Assembly (NCBI GenBank): GCA_023053685.1
Contig: JALIGW010000001.1
Location: forward strand, 72,270,240-72,334,239
Length of the DNA: 64,000 nt
Origin: Diadophis punctatus similis
Taxonomy: Eukaryota > Chordata > Lepidosauria > Squamata > Dipsadidae
Direction: 5' to 3'
The position numbers and the translations under genes were made by a program. Under the pieces are notes generated by a model. It was not told where the DNA came from and made no database searches. It was given only the letters and a program-made list of their open reading frames with translations. Below are positions 23,305-34,345 of this stretch, one piece after another (position 1 is the stretch's first letter; every line of letters starts with the position of its first letter).

Positions 23305-23927
23305 CAGGTAATCCTCGACTTATGATCACAATTAAGCCCAATTTTTTTGTTGTTAAGTGAGATGTTTGTTAAGTGAGTTTTGCCCCATTTTATGACCTTC
23401 CTTGCCGCAGTTGTTAAGTGAATCACTACAGTTGATAAGTTAGTAACCTGGTTGTTAAGTGAATCTGGCTTCCCCATTGACTTTGCTTGTCAGAAGGTTG
23501 CAAAAGGTGGTGCAGTGGTTAGAGTGCAGTACCGCAGGCTACTTCTGTTGCCTGCCAGCTGCCTGCAATTTGGCAGTTCAAATGTCACCAGGCTCAAAGT
23601 TGACTCAGCCTTCCATCCTTCCGAGGTGGGTAAAATGAGGACCCAAATTTTGGGGGGGCAATATGCTGATTCTGTAAAACGCTTAGAGAGGGCTGTAAAG
23701 CACTGTAAAGTGGTATATAAGTTTAAGTGCTATTGCTATTGCTATCACATGACCTTGGGACACAGCTACGGTCATAACTATGAACCAGTTGCCAAACATC
23801 TGAATTTTGATCACACGATCATGGGGATGCTATAAAGACCGTAACTGTGAAAAATGGTCATTTTTTTCAGTACAGTTGTAACTTTGAATGGTCACTAAAT
23901 GAACTGTTGTAAATCGAGGACTATCTG
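23305..23927 (+). mobile_element. TA-flanked DNA transposon, family F, containing a SINE
   Basis: The left end is CAGGTAATCCTCGACTTATG and the right end TCGAGGACTATCTG, with TA on both sides (23303-23304, 23928-23929). The body is full of TTGTTAAGTGA-type segments. The family resembles pogo/Tigger-like non-autonomous elements, by analogy only. A Sauria SINE splits it; without the SINE it is about 390 bp, close to the 415 bp of the inverted copy at 27.02 kb. Confidence 0.78.
23508..23744 (+). mobile_element. 5'-truncated Sauria-type SINE nested in family F
   Basis: It starts within the head (GGTGCAGTGGTTAGAGTG) and lacks the usual GAGCCGA. The body and the CTATTGCTATTGCTAT tail are intact. 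There is no clear target duplication. AAAGGTG at the left junction may be microhomology shared by host and SINE. Confidence 0.85.
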
Positions 23928-23929
23928 TA

Positions 23930-25102
23930 CAAGATCTGAGAAACACTAAACTGTAGTTTAGTTGGTTTACGCCTAAATCTAGCTCTGCTAACATAGCTCT
24001 TTCCATTCCAAAAACTTGTATCTAAATTCAGAATGAATGTATTACTTAAGGTTAATAAATGATTGACCATGATTAGATTTTATATCCTACAAACAAAAAA
24101 GCAAAGAATTCCCATTAGTAGAAGTCCTCTAATTCTGTTCCCTGAAAATTAATTCTAGAGCAATAGGTACCTTTAGGCATAGACTGACAAATGACTCTGT
24201 AAGATATAAGGGAAAGACATAACTAGAAAAACTAGCAAAATTGGAAACATCTTTCAAACTGACCTAAATTGGTCAATAGCTGTCATAATTTGCTTGCTCC
24301 AACTATTCTTTATTAATTATTTATCTTTTATTCAGCTGAGACTTCACTTTCAGAAAATGAAGAGAAATAAGAATAAAAGAGGAAATGTAACACGTTAATG
24401 TGCAGAACAATAATCTGTTAGTGAGAATGGGAAAATGCTGGCCCAATGCTATGATAGTGAGGTCTGCGTGTGACTAGCTTGTTTCACTGGTTCATGTTTT
24501 CCAGCCTACCATAATTGTGTCCCGAGTTCCAGCCTACCATAATTGTACTCTTTGCTAGATTTAGCTATTGTTTGTAAATAATTACCTTACCTTGAAATAC
24601 AGCAAATATACATTATATTATATATAGATATATAGAAATACAGCAAATATACATTATATATAGAGATAGATAAGAAGATCAAACATTTAGTGGTTAAAGT
24701 TGGCTGATCTCTGAACAAAATATTTTTGAATTACTGCCTCAGGAAGAAAAAGGAACTCATCCCAAAACAAAACAAAACTCCAGATTACCTGTCAAATGCT
24801 TGAAAAAGCTCCAGAGAATCGCAAGGATTAAGTTTTCCTAAAAAGATTTTTAATATAGAAAAGCAGCTGAAGAGCACGCTTCATTATTTATTTGTGGTAC
24901 AGAAATTGCAGAAGCTATACAATCCATACAATCTGATAAAGGTCATAGTATTACTTAGCATACTTGCAGACTTCTACAAGGGTAAGTTTTATCCCCTTCC
25001 CTCTCTCATCAGTGGCTATTCTTTTACCTGTGAAACCATAGTTTTAGTATTTTCATTTTCTTTGGGAAAGAAATGGCAGGGAATAACAAGTTAGTGGCTG
25101 AG
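23930..25102. other. AT-rich DNA, small local duplications only
   Basis: TTCCAGCCTACCATAATTGT occurs twice, 35 bp apart, near 24500-24548, and GAAATACAGCAAATATACAT occurs twice near 24594-24655. Nothing else is recognised. Confidence 0.5.
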
Positions 25103-25110
25103 AGTTAATC

Positions 25111-25373
25111 CAGGGGTGAAACACAGCAGGATCTAACAGGTTCTGGAGAACCAGTAGTGGAAATTTTGAGTAGTTCGGAGAACCGGCAAATACCATTTCT
25201 GGATGGCCCCAGAGGGGGGTGGGAATGGAGATTTTGCAATATCATTCCCCCAGGAGTGGGGAGGGAATGGGGATTTTGCAGTATCCTTCCCCTGCCATGC
25301 CCACCAAGCCACACCACGCCCACCAAGTCACGCCCACAAAACCGGTAGTAAAAAAAATTGGATTTCACCACTG
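25111..25373. mobile_element. Non-autonomous hAT-like element, family B variant
   Basis: The ends are CAGGGGTGAAACACAGCAGG and TTTCACCACTG. The flanking 8-mers AGTTAATC and AACTAATC share six positions. Internally it has GGTTCTGGAGAACC and AAAACCGGTAGTAAAAAA, closely shared with the copy at 54.29 kb, so the two form a subfamily. Confidence 0.8.
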
Positions 25374-25381
25374 AACTAATC

Positions 25382-25650
25382 TCATCCGAAGCCAATGTCA
25401 AAAGTTTCTACAGACAGGTTTTCAATGGGCTGAGTCTTTTGGCCAGAAAAAAGTTTGCATTTCATATACCCTAATCCTTCTGAGGGCTGCTTCATTCCTT
25501 TGGGGGGAAAGAAACTAATTGAACACTATTACAGCCTTGAGCAAAGCCACACTTCATACAGAAAACAGTATAAAAACAGACTACCTGTTAATAATATTTA
25601 CCCCCTAGTTCCTTCAATTAAAAAAGTAACTGGAGATAAAATTACATTCC
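25382..25650. other. Short unannotated spacer
   Basis: No feature is recognised between two DNA-transposon insertions. Confidence 0.5.
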
Positions 25651-25889
25651 ATCAAAGATAAGGTGACCAGACGTCCCGATTTTGGCGGGACAGACCCGCT
25701 TTTTAATCATTTGTCCAGCGTCCCGCCCGCCCTCTTAAAAAGTCCCAATTTTTTAAAACAATGCCCGACTAGGGCATTCTTTCAAAAAATTGGCCTGCAG
25801 GCACTCGAGGACGGCCAGGTTGGGCCCAGCCGCAGGGGCAGCAGCAGCAGCAGCAGGCCCTCTCAAAATCGGGACATCTGGTCACCTTA

Positions 25890-26463
25890 CCTTGGGGAGA
25901 AGCGCCGAGCGATAGGCGGGGAGGCCCGACCGGCTTCTGTGAGCTCCTTCCTTCCCTCCCTTCGTCCCTCCCTCCTTTCCTTCCCTGCCCGCCTTCCCCT
26001 CCTGGCCGCTGCCTGCTCGGGGTCCGGGGAGCACTTCTGCGGGAGACTGGCCGGTAAGTGAGCCGGGGGGGCGGGGGGTTGTATGCTTGGCAAGCCTTCC
26101 CAATCCCGGGGCTCTTTTGCAAAGGGAGCAGCTGCTCTCGCAAAGCCCCGCAGGCGCCCGGTTGCAAAGCCCGCCCGCCCGCCCGGCTCTCGGCCCCACC
26201 TGCCTGGCGGAGGGCGCTCCCCTCCGCCGGCTCCTCCTCCTCCTCCGCCCGGGCCCTTCCCGGCTGCCTGAGCTCCGTCCCTGCCTCGGCGGCACACTCG
26301 GGGAGGAACAGCCGGCTCGTGGTCTCCCATCCCGCTGCTCACCTTTTCCACCAGCCATTCCAACAGCCAGGTGTAATTCAGCATCAGGGCTACTAAAGGG
26401 CGACTTGCGCGCCGCCTCCGTGGTCCAGGCTGCCGGCAAAGGGGGAGACGAGCGGTCTACAAG
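25890..26463. other. GC/CpG-rich cargo segment
   Basis: It is the only long GC-rich stretch in the window, with promoter-like C/T-rich and GGCGGGG-type motifs. It also contains good 5' splice-site matches: CCGGTAAGTG on + (junction after 26053) and AAAAGGTGAGC on - (junction at 26343/26342). On -, an ATG at 26384 opens exactly 14 codons before that donor (MLNYTWLLEWLVEK). This could be a captured first exon or CpG island, or chance in GC-rich DNA. Longer frames here (up to 274 codons on -) are low complexity and run into the palindrome, so I do not call them genes. Confidence 0.5.
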
Positions 26464-26745
26464 CAGAGGTGGGATCCTACCTCTGATTGCCGGTGCAGTT
26501 AATTGCTGACTTCGCGGCAGAGCCGAAGATTCTGTTCGAGCCTGCTCCCGTTCGTGGAGCGGGAGCCTTTCCCGGGCGCTTTCCCCGCCCGCATGGATGC
26601 CGCTAGCGGCATCCATGCGGGCGGGGAAAGCGCCCGGGAAAGGCTCCCGCTCCGCGAACGGGAGCAGGCTCGAACAGAATCTTCGGCTCTGCCGCGAAGT
26701 CAGCAATTAACCGCACCGGCAATCAGAGGTAGGATCCCACCTCTG
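26464..26745. repeat. 282-bp near-perfect palindrome
   Basis: The arms meet at GCTAGC, centred between 26604 and 26605, and run out to CAGAGGTGGGATCC and GGATCCCACCTCTG. I count only two mismatched pairs over 141. The termini match the family-B hAT ends, but the flanks (TCTACAAG, GGGAGGCG) show no duplication. Both strands therefore carry almost the same open frame. It would form a very long hairpin. Confidence 0.95.
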
Positions 26746-26787
26746 GGGAGGCGGGAGGCGAGGAAAGGCCTCCCGCCTCCCCCCCCA

Positions 26788-26880
26788 CCTGGACGCCGAC
26801 ATTAGCCGTCTTTTGCCCTCTGCACATGCGCAGCGTTCTGCGCATGCGCAGAGGGCAAAACTCAAATTGCGGCGTCCAGG
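26788..26880. repeat. GC-rich inverted repeat with NRF1-type core
   Basis: The outer arms CCTGGACGCCG and CGGCGTCCAGG and the inner arms TTTTGCCCTCTG and CAGAGGGCAAAA surround TGCGCATGCGCA at 26839-26850. It lies in the right part of the composite element. Confidence 0.85.
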
Positions 26881-27021
26881 CAGCCCCGCCCCCCCGTCGG
26901 TGTCCCGCTTAAGAAAAAAAAAATCTGGTCACTTTAATCAAAGAAAGACTAAGGAATGTCGAAGGGCTAACAGACTGGATTAAAAAATGGCTCTGGATAA
27001 TGGCTCTGGTTATCCAGCATA

Positions 27022-27436
27022 CAGGTAGTCCTCGATTTATGACCATTCATTTAGCAACCATTCAAAGTTACGACGATGCAGAAAAAAGTCCGATCCTCAC
27101 ACTTACAACTGGTCCTACACTTAGAACTATTGCTGTGTCCCTAAGGTCATTTGATCAAAATTGGGGCACTTGGCAACCGGCATGTATTTATGACAATTCA
27201 AGTGTCCCAAGGTTATGTGACTGCTATTTGTGACCCTCTTGGTTAGCTTCCAAGAAGCAAAGTCAATGGAAAAATAAAAATTCACTTAACCACATGATTC
27301 ACTTAATGACCATATTGATTTGCTTAATGACCACAGCAAAAAACACCATGAAATTGGGTGCGACTCACTTAACAACCTCCTTGTTTAGCAATGAAAATTA
27401 CAGTCCCAATTGTGGTCATAAGTTGATGACTACCTG
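27022..27436 (-). mobile_element. TA-flanked DNA transposon, family F, inverted copy
   Basis: The ends are CAGGTAGTCCTCGATTTATG and GATGACTACCTG, with TA on both sides (27020-27021, 27437-27438). Its interior matches the reverse complement of the 23.3 kb copy, for example CACTTAACAACCTCC. It has no SINE insertion and shows the uninterrupted length. Confidence 0.82.
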
Positions 27437-27438
27437 TA

Positions 27439-28325
27439 CATTTATTTAAAATAGAAATTTTCTTTTTTTTTTCTTTGTATCCTTATCGGCTGCCTTCTTT
27501 TCAAACATTTGTACTGTTATGATAACTTTATACATCATAATTTGATTGTGTTTATTTAGAAGTAGTTAGAAAAGATAAACAGTCTTGAATAGAGAACAAT
27601 TTATTTTATAATTTTGAAAGTATCCATGTATTATTGGAAACACACATCATTCTACCTCTTCTTCCATCCTAAATAACGGGGTGATTTCAGCCAAAGGAAA
27701 AAATAACTCCAGCAACCATTATACATACTCTTGTAAAGAAGTGAATTAAATATTTTCAGACTGTGAAATACTATGTGTAATCAATGAGATGGAATTTAGA
27801 ATTATTGTCCTGAAAACATGACAGAATTCCTTTCATATCAAGCAAGTGCATTTATAGTAATCCACTACTACCATTTTGACCTTTAATTATGTCTCATATC
27901 AGTTATGTTTCACAATTTGGGTGGGCATTTTATAAAAATAATCATAAAAATAATCCTGTCACAGCATCCAGTCATACAACATGATGAACTAGATTCTATG
28001 ATTTGCAGAGCATAACTTTTTTTTTTTACTTATAAGACCTCCCATACTCGTATGTCTTAAATTGAAAAAGGGCCAGGGCATCTGAATGCTGAAAACTGAA
28101 TGTTTAACTCCCAAAACAAAACCATACAGATATGTGTATAATGGAAAAGTATATATTAGGACAAAATATGCAATACTATTATACTAATATTCTATTCTAT
28201 ACTAATATTCTATTCATAAGACAGCAAATTATATCGGATTGAGCGGCCTATAAATGCAATAAAATAAATAAAATAAAATAAATAACAATCACAAATAAAA
28301 TCCATGAACATAACACATAACACCC
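27439..28325. other. AT-rich DNA, nothing recognised
   Basis: Only short A/T runs and a small duplication of TACTAATATTCTATTC near 28180-28215 are seen. Confidence 0.5.
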
Positions 28326-28825
28326 ATACTCCGCCAGCTGCATTGGCTGCCCATTGGTCTCCGGGTACAATTCAAGGTGTTGATCATCATCTTTAAAGCC
28401 CTACATGACTTAGGACCAGGTTACCTCCGGGACCGCATTCTGCCTCATACTTCCCTCTGACTGGTTAGGGCCCACAGAGTGGGTCTCCTTCAGGTCCCAT
28501 CAGCCAAACAATGCCGGCTGGCGGGCCCTAGGGGGAGGGCCTTCTCTGTGGGGGGCCCCGTGCTCTGGAACCAACTTCCCCCAGAGATCCGAATTATCCC
28601 CACCCTGCTGGCCTTCCGGAAAGCTGTCAAGACATGGCTCTTCCTGCAGGCAGGAGTTTGACACTAGTTTTTATCCGAGATCTCCCCCAGTATGTATGTT
28701 GTTGAACGTCTTTTAACTTTTTTAATGTTTTAAATTGTTTTAAAATGAATGTTTATTGTTCAGTGTTCTTTTAAAATGTTATATGCCGCCCTGAGTCCTT
28801 AGGGAGTAGGGCGGCATAGAAGAAC

Positions 28826-28828
<3 letters not shown>
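28326..28828 (+). mobile_element. 5'-truncated CR1/L3-group LINE
   Basis: The translation keeps the C-terminal CR1-type block: LHWLP and FKALHDLGPGYLRDR, then, after one stop, VPSAKQCRL and LWNQLPPEI. The final frame, 28479-28661, ends near the position of the intact LINE's stop. The 3' UTR carries the GCCGCCCTGAGTCC signature. It is the same group as the LINE at the left edge, but older. Confidence 0.9.
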
Positions 28829-28936
<108 letters not shown>

Positions 28937-29555
28937 AGATACACACAAATGTTCATGCAGCAAAAGGGCTTGTGCAAGACATTGCCTAATATGAATCTGT
29001 AAAATGTGTAGACGGTGACCTATAACATAAAAGGAGGGCTTAAGATAAGTAGATTTTATTATTTGCCTTAAATATCTTTGAACAGTTTCTGTATTTAACT
29101 GAGCTAAATAAAATTAAACAATTCTCAACTGAAATTTATCATTTTCTTTTCCTGAGAAAAAATACAATTCTGCTGCAACCAGTCTATTCAAATTAAACAA
29201 GTGTGCATGAAATAACTTATTTTGCTAATCATGAAGAGATGAAGAAGCCTTTATGAGAAATCCTGGAGAATTTATGATGTGCTAAATGATTGAAGGAGGG
29301 CAACTATCTAAGGGTTGAAAAAGGGAAAAGTCGGACACAGAGAACTACTATCAGATAGTAATATGTAAACATCAGCGCACCACATTATTTATTAATTAAT
29401 TAAATTTATCCACCAGCCATGTCTCTGCCACATGACTCTGGGTGGCTTACAACTGTTAAAACTAAGTATAAAAAATTAAAACTGACCTGGTAACTGTATG
29501 TGTGAAAATAACTTAACATGAAAGTTGGAAAGTTATCATTATGAATCAGGATATC
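28937..29555. other. AT-rich DNA with one antisense LINE tail
   Basis: At about 29388-29460, TTTATTAATTAATTAAATTT precedes CCACATGACTCTGGGTGGCT, an antisense CR1/L3-group 3' end. The rest is unrecognised. Confidence 0.5.
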
Positions 29556-29563
29556 ATCTAACT

Positions 29564-29688
29564 CAGGGGTGTCAAATTCACGGCCCGGGGGCCGGATGCA
29601 TCACGTGCTGGCCACGCCTACCCCCGGTTTAGCAAAGAGGAAAAAAGTCATGTGATGGCAATGTGATGGCACGAGTTTGAAACCCCTG
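29564..29688. mobile_element. Short hAT-like element, family C
   Basis: The ends are CAGGGGTGTCAAATTC and GAGTTTGAAACCCCTG, with perfect 8-bp duplications ATCTAACT (29556-29563, 29689-29696). The interior CGGCCCGGGGGCCGGATGC matches the 17.06 kb copy. Confidence 0.92.
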
Positions 29689-29696
29689 ATCTAACT

Positions 29697-32379
29697 GGTT
29701 TGCCATTAAGTTTACACAGCATACTCATCAACATCTGTCATTCTAGCGTACTACAGCAATGATTCTTTATATAGCATCAATTCATGCACAATATGATGCT
29801 ACATCATGCATACATTTTTTGGAAGTTTTCATGAGGGGTAACTTAACTGGAATAAATGTTGGTAAAATAATATTGATACAATTCTATTATATTATTGATA
29901 AAATTAAAAGCTTCCCAGATGAGAGCTTTAGGGAACAATAGTATAATAAGGACTACAGTAGAAAAGCTAGTTAATTAGCAGCTATTTTAAAACACTATAA
30001 AATATATTATAAAACATTAAAAAAAGCAAAATGTAAATAGACTAAATGTTAAAGTATGTGATACAATAATATATTAAAACAATTAATATACAGCAATTAA
30101 AGAATAATTATTTTTAATTGAATAATGGAATAATGCCAGATCTTACATTTATTTATTTTATTTATTTATTTGGAAATTCTTCTATGCCGCCCTACTCCCT
30201 AAGGACTATAAATCCTATTATTTCTTGTTAAGAGAAGTATAGTATTTTTCTCAAAGTGGTAAATAATTTGCTGCATATGTTGTGCATTACATGAAAAGCT
30301 TGATTGAAACTTAATCCTATTTAAAGGAGACCTAGTGAAATCAATGAGGCTTAATTTCATTATGGTTAATTTCTCCAGTCATTTCAGTGGATCTTCTATG
30401 ACTAAATCTGGACCCAACCCAAACTTTCTTCTACTTACATAGGAAATGAAACACACGAAGAACTGTATTTCCTATCTATCCTAATACATAACGTGAATAA
30501 CTGTAAAATTAAGGAGCAGCATCAGCTGTCTGCATAACCTTTACAACTAGACTTAAAGTAGTTAAAATACAATTTAGAGAATTTGGGGGAATATGGAATC
30601 TATGTGCTCTGATATTCTCCAAGGTATTATTTTTATCCCCTATAGATGTCCAACTGGAGGATTGCTGTAATAACCATTCTCTTCTATGCTACAAGGCCAA
30701 ACACACAGGACAATGCAGTAAAGGCTCAATTTCAAGAAAAGCAGAGCTTCTCTCCTGGAATATAACATTGTTTGCTGATGAGGAAAAGTGAATAAGAGAA
30801 ACTCAAAATAACAAAAAATGGCCAAAGGAAACATTGAATAGTTTTTAGCTGTCTGCTATCACCCTTCTCAGGTTTATTCACTTGTACAGAGGATTATCCA
30901 CTCTTAGGAAAAAATCATGTTTTGCAGCAGCAATCATATTAAATGAAAATGGTTGATGTCATCAAGCTAAACTGAAAACATTCAGTGCATATTACATTTT
31001 AACATAGACGTCTGCGGGAGTTAGAAATAATATTGACTTATTAGAAGAAACCTGTAATAGAATCTCCCACGTTTCCTAATAGCAAATGGAAGAAAATTGT
31101 ACAGCAACAACTTCCTTATAGTAACAACAGCAGTCTATCAAATCAACTCTGTTTAACCACCTCTTTTTTTTAGCAAAACAAAAGTGAAAACACTAGATAC
31201 TATTCTTCCAATCTGTGATCTTTTCTGGGGGAAAAAAAGGGGTAATTTTCTCTCTCTCTTACCTTCAGCAGACATAGGCTGAAAGAGGGCACCCCCATGT
31301 CATTTTCAGTATACTGAAGCTAAAATAATCCTTCATTTACACAAGTCAACTCCCACAACATCTCACTAAAATTGTAGGTGAAGTAGACAGAGTTACCCAG
31401 CAGCTTGATCAAAAACAGCCTACTTCATCTAATCTTGCAACAGTGTGTAGATAGGACTGCAGGACACAAACTGCAAATATTACAAAACAAAAATAAGAAT
31501 TGCCCTGAGCAACCATCCAGCAACAGGAAACAGTTATTAATAATATTAGGATTATTAAAGAAGGAGGACAATTGCACTGTAATGCTAGATTTAAGTAGCT
31601 GTAGGGAGGGGCAAAACCTCTGACAATTAGTTCAAGCAGCTACAGCAACATTTCAGAATAAAGGCTCATTTCTTTACCGATACTTGGAAAGGTTTAATGC
31701 CCATCTTCTTTCTGATCCTCGGGAGTTTTTAATGATCACAAATCTTCCCAAAATATAGGTGTGGGATTTTGTAACATATAAACAGTACTTATTGAAATAT
31801 TAGGCCATTTAAGGATAGAAATAACAACGATAAAGTGATAATGATTATCATTATTGTCTATCTCATTTGTAGCGCCAGCCCTGGAGTTTATCTTCCAATG
31901 GTCCAGTGATTGGAATCTTTTGAAGGGAGTAAAGCAGCTATACATATTCTTCCATGGGTGGTTCTCTAAATTGAATAATTTAAGAGGAAAAAAATATCTA
32001 TCTATGTGTTTCTGTGATAGAAGAATAGAATATCTATTTGGGTCATAAATAATTTTAAATAATATGGTGGGGGGTTTCAAACTATGACTCATTAAAAACT
32101 GAAAAACTGAAAAAATAATCTGTAACTTGACAGAAAGAAATGAAATGTGTAGCAGTAATAGCTCCTTTTATGCCAAGCTTCTGTTGGCTTGGCTAATGGG
32201 TTATATGCAAAGGATGGATGTTTTTTTAAGGAAGAGGTATGTCTTTTTCTGAATTTAGTGAAGCAGACTGCTGGGAGCTGTGGTCGTAGTATAAAGGATT
32301 AATTCACTGAGTTACCTCTATTTCTGATGAATATGGCACTGTGGAAATAATAGATGGTACCCCTACAGATTTGGAGTTC
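29697..32379. other. AT-rich DNA with small repeat remnants
   Basis: An antisense LINE tail lies at about 30142-30210 (TTTATTTATTTGG, then TATGCCGCCCTACTCC). At about 30308-30420 a segment with TCAATGAGGCTTAATTTCAT resembles a common amniote interspersed repeat that I cannot name. Short frames at 31405-31623 and 31736-32092 show no domains. Confidence 0.45.
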
Positions 32380-32387
32380 ATCTAGTA

Positions 32388-32811
32388 CAGTGATGGCAAA
32401 CCTTTTTTTCCTCGGGTGCCGAAATAGTGTGCACGCGCGCTATCGTACGTGCATGCATGCCCACACCCATAATTCAAAGCCCCTCACTCACCCCATCCCC
32501 CTGCGCATGCGTGTGCGACCCTCCCACTCCCCCGTTTTCCGACTTCCAGTGGGCCCGGTAGGCCCGTTTTTTGCCCTCTCCAGGCTCCAGAGGCTTTCTT
32601 GGAGCATGGAGAGGGTGAAAACGCTCTCCCTGCCACCCCGGAGGCCCTCCAGAGGCCGAAATCGCCCTCTCAGAGCCTCCGCACGAGCCAAAAATCAGCT
32701 GGTGGGCATGCACATGCACGCTGGAGCTGAGCTAAGGCAACGGCTCGCGTGCCAGCAGATATGGCTCCGCGTGCCACCTGTGGCACCCGTGCCATAGGTT
32801 CGCCATCACTG
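32388..32811 (+). mobile_element. Non-autonomous hAT-like element, family A
   Basis: The ends are CAGTGATGGCAAACC and GGTTCGCCATCACTG, with perfect 8-bp duplications ATCTAGTA (32380-32387, 32812-32819). It is 424 bp long, in the same orientation as the copy inside CR1 at 15.34 kb. Frames up to 147 codons run through it on both strands and are not genes. Confidence 0.95.
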
Positions 32812-32972
32812 ATCTAGTATCATAAATACAGTACATTAGGACTAGATGTGTGATTAAATAAAAAATATCAAAAATTTACTCAGAATGAGACCCTGACAAT
32901 AATGAAACAGGATCAATGGAAAAATTAAGGATCTCTGTACTCACACAATATCTATCCCAAAACTCTGTGGTA

Positions 32973-33268
32973 CATGGGTGGGTTCTGGTTTTCTTCGCTG
33001 CCGGTTCGCTCCTTGATGCGATTGCGCACATGGGAGCGCATGCGCAGTGCTAAAAAACTAGCTTCTGTGCATGCACAAAAGCAAAAAACAGCTTATGCGT
33101 GTGCGCGTGTGCAGAAACAAAAAGCAAGATGGTGCCACCTATGGCGCCATTGAGAGAGCCGGTTCAGGGGCGTGGCAGGCCTAGGTTGCTGCCGGTTCCA
33201 GCGACCCAGGTCGCCAAGTTACTACCAGTTCCATAGAACCGGTCCGAACTGGGAGGAACCCACCTCTG
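32973..33268. mobile_element. Non-autonomous hAT-like element, family B
   Basis: The left end is CATGGGTGGGTTCTGG and the right end GGAACCCACCTCTG, with perfect duplications CTGTGGTA (32965-32972, 33269-33276). It shares GGGGCGTGGCAGGCCT and CCAAGTTACTAC with the copy at 58.82 kb. A near-NRF1 site GCGCATGCGCA is at 33036-33046. Confidence 0.9.
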
Positions 33269-33311
33269 CTGTGGTAGAACAACTAATGTTGACTTGATCA
33301 CTCTTGGAATT

Positions 33312-33458
33312 GTGGGCTGCCTTACAATAATGGCTGCCTTACAATATGGCTGCCTTACAATGGCTGCCTTACAATATGGCTGCCTTACAATATGGCTGCC
33401 TTACAATGGCTGCCTTACAATAATTGTGGGCTGCCTTACAATAATGCCTTACAATGCA
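33312..33458. repeat. Minisatellite of GGCTGCCTTACAAT units
   Basis: About nine units of 14, 16, 18 or 20 bp share TGGCTGCCTTACAA. Length varies by added AT or ATAAT and by an occasional TGTGGG start. A 83-codon frame through it is a by-product. Confidence 0.93.
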
Positions 33459-33470
33459 AACCTATCTGGC

Positions 33471-34110
33471 ATCAAAGATAGCACAGTTTTAGAACTGGCA
33501 AGCTCCAGAACACAAAGCCACTTAGTCTTGCCAGGGTTCATCTGAAGATTATTATTCCCCATCTGGACCCTCACCACCTCCAGGCACTGGAATAAGACAT
33601 TGATAGCATTATACTTAATTTGCCAAGGTCAGAGATGTATAATTGGGTATCATCAGTTTGCTGATGATGCTTCATCCCATGGTGACAGATGAGCTCACCA
33701 GTGGCCTCATGTAGATATTGAATTGGAGCAGAGAGAGAGCACCAAACCCTGCAACAGCACACATAGTAGGGCTGAGGGCATGATCTCTCACCTGTAATCA
33801 CCACCAATTGGAAATCGATCCTGAAGAAAAGAAGCAAACCAGCACATCATAGTGATATCAACCCCAAATCCTCTGAGTCAATCCAGAATGATAACCTGGT
33901 CAATGGTTTCTAAAGCTGCAAAAAAGTCAATGAGGGCAAGGATGTGTGTATAACCTAATCCCACCCTCACTGGAGATCATCCAAGAGAGTGTCAATGCTA
34001 CTTCTGCCTCATATCCAGATCTGAATCTTGACTGACAGGGATGCAGATAATGTGCTTCATCCAGAGTTTCCTGAAGTTATTGTGCAATCATCTGTCCCAA
34101 AAAGGGGACG
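33471..34110 (-). mobile_element. Decayed CR1/L3-group LINE, RT region, antisense
   Basis: On -, a 88-codon frame (33571-33837) ends in HHQQTDDTQLYISDLG, matching the active-site region YHQYADDTQLYIS of the intact LINE with Tyr-Ala changed to Gln-Thr. Upstream on -, nucleotides keep the order of the template-entry and motif A regions, including a segment corresponding to DTIDHGIM. Stops and shifts make it non-functional. The 3' end is missing. Confidence 0.72.
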
Positions 34111-34345
34111 TTAGATCTGGATGAAAATTATTTAGAACACATCCATGAACATCAACTAGCAGTCAGAAGACATGGTGAAAATTCTTTAATTTCACAACAT
34201 ATTGACATATTTAACCATAGTTTCAATTTGGAAAATGTGACCATCCTAGACCAAGCCAAGTCCAAAAAACCAGGGAATTTCTAGAAGCCTGGCACTCTGA
34301 CAAATCAGCCATTAATAGACACATAGACATTAGCAACATCTATAG

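Larger units (their letters stand above)
25659..26936. mobile_element. Composite hAT-like element (family D) with GC-rich cargo
   Basis: The outer ends are TAAGGTGACCAGACG and ATCTGGTCACTTTA, flanked by perfect 8-bp duplications ATCAAAGA (25651-25658, 26937-26944). A second, internal right end (CATCTGGTCACCTTA) stops at 25889, so 25659-25889 alone looks like a short family-D element. The outer duplication shows that the whole 1.28 kb unit was inserted as one. Between lie a GC- and CpG-rich segment, a 282-bp palindrome and a smaller inverted repeat. No transposase is encoded. Confidence 0.82.

Noticed and set aside
25882..26706. 274-codon frame on - across the GC-rich island
   Set aside because: It starts inside the palindrome, whose other strand gives almost the same peptide (26503-26805), and is low complexity. 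GC-rich DNA has few stops, so length alone is not evidence.
33312..33458. CRISPR-like repeat array
   Set aside because: Units are contiguous with no unique spacers, and the genome is vertebrate.
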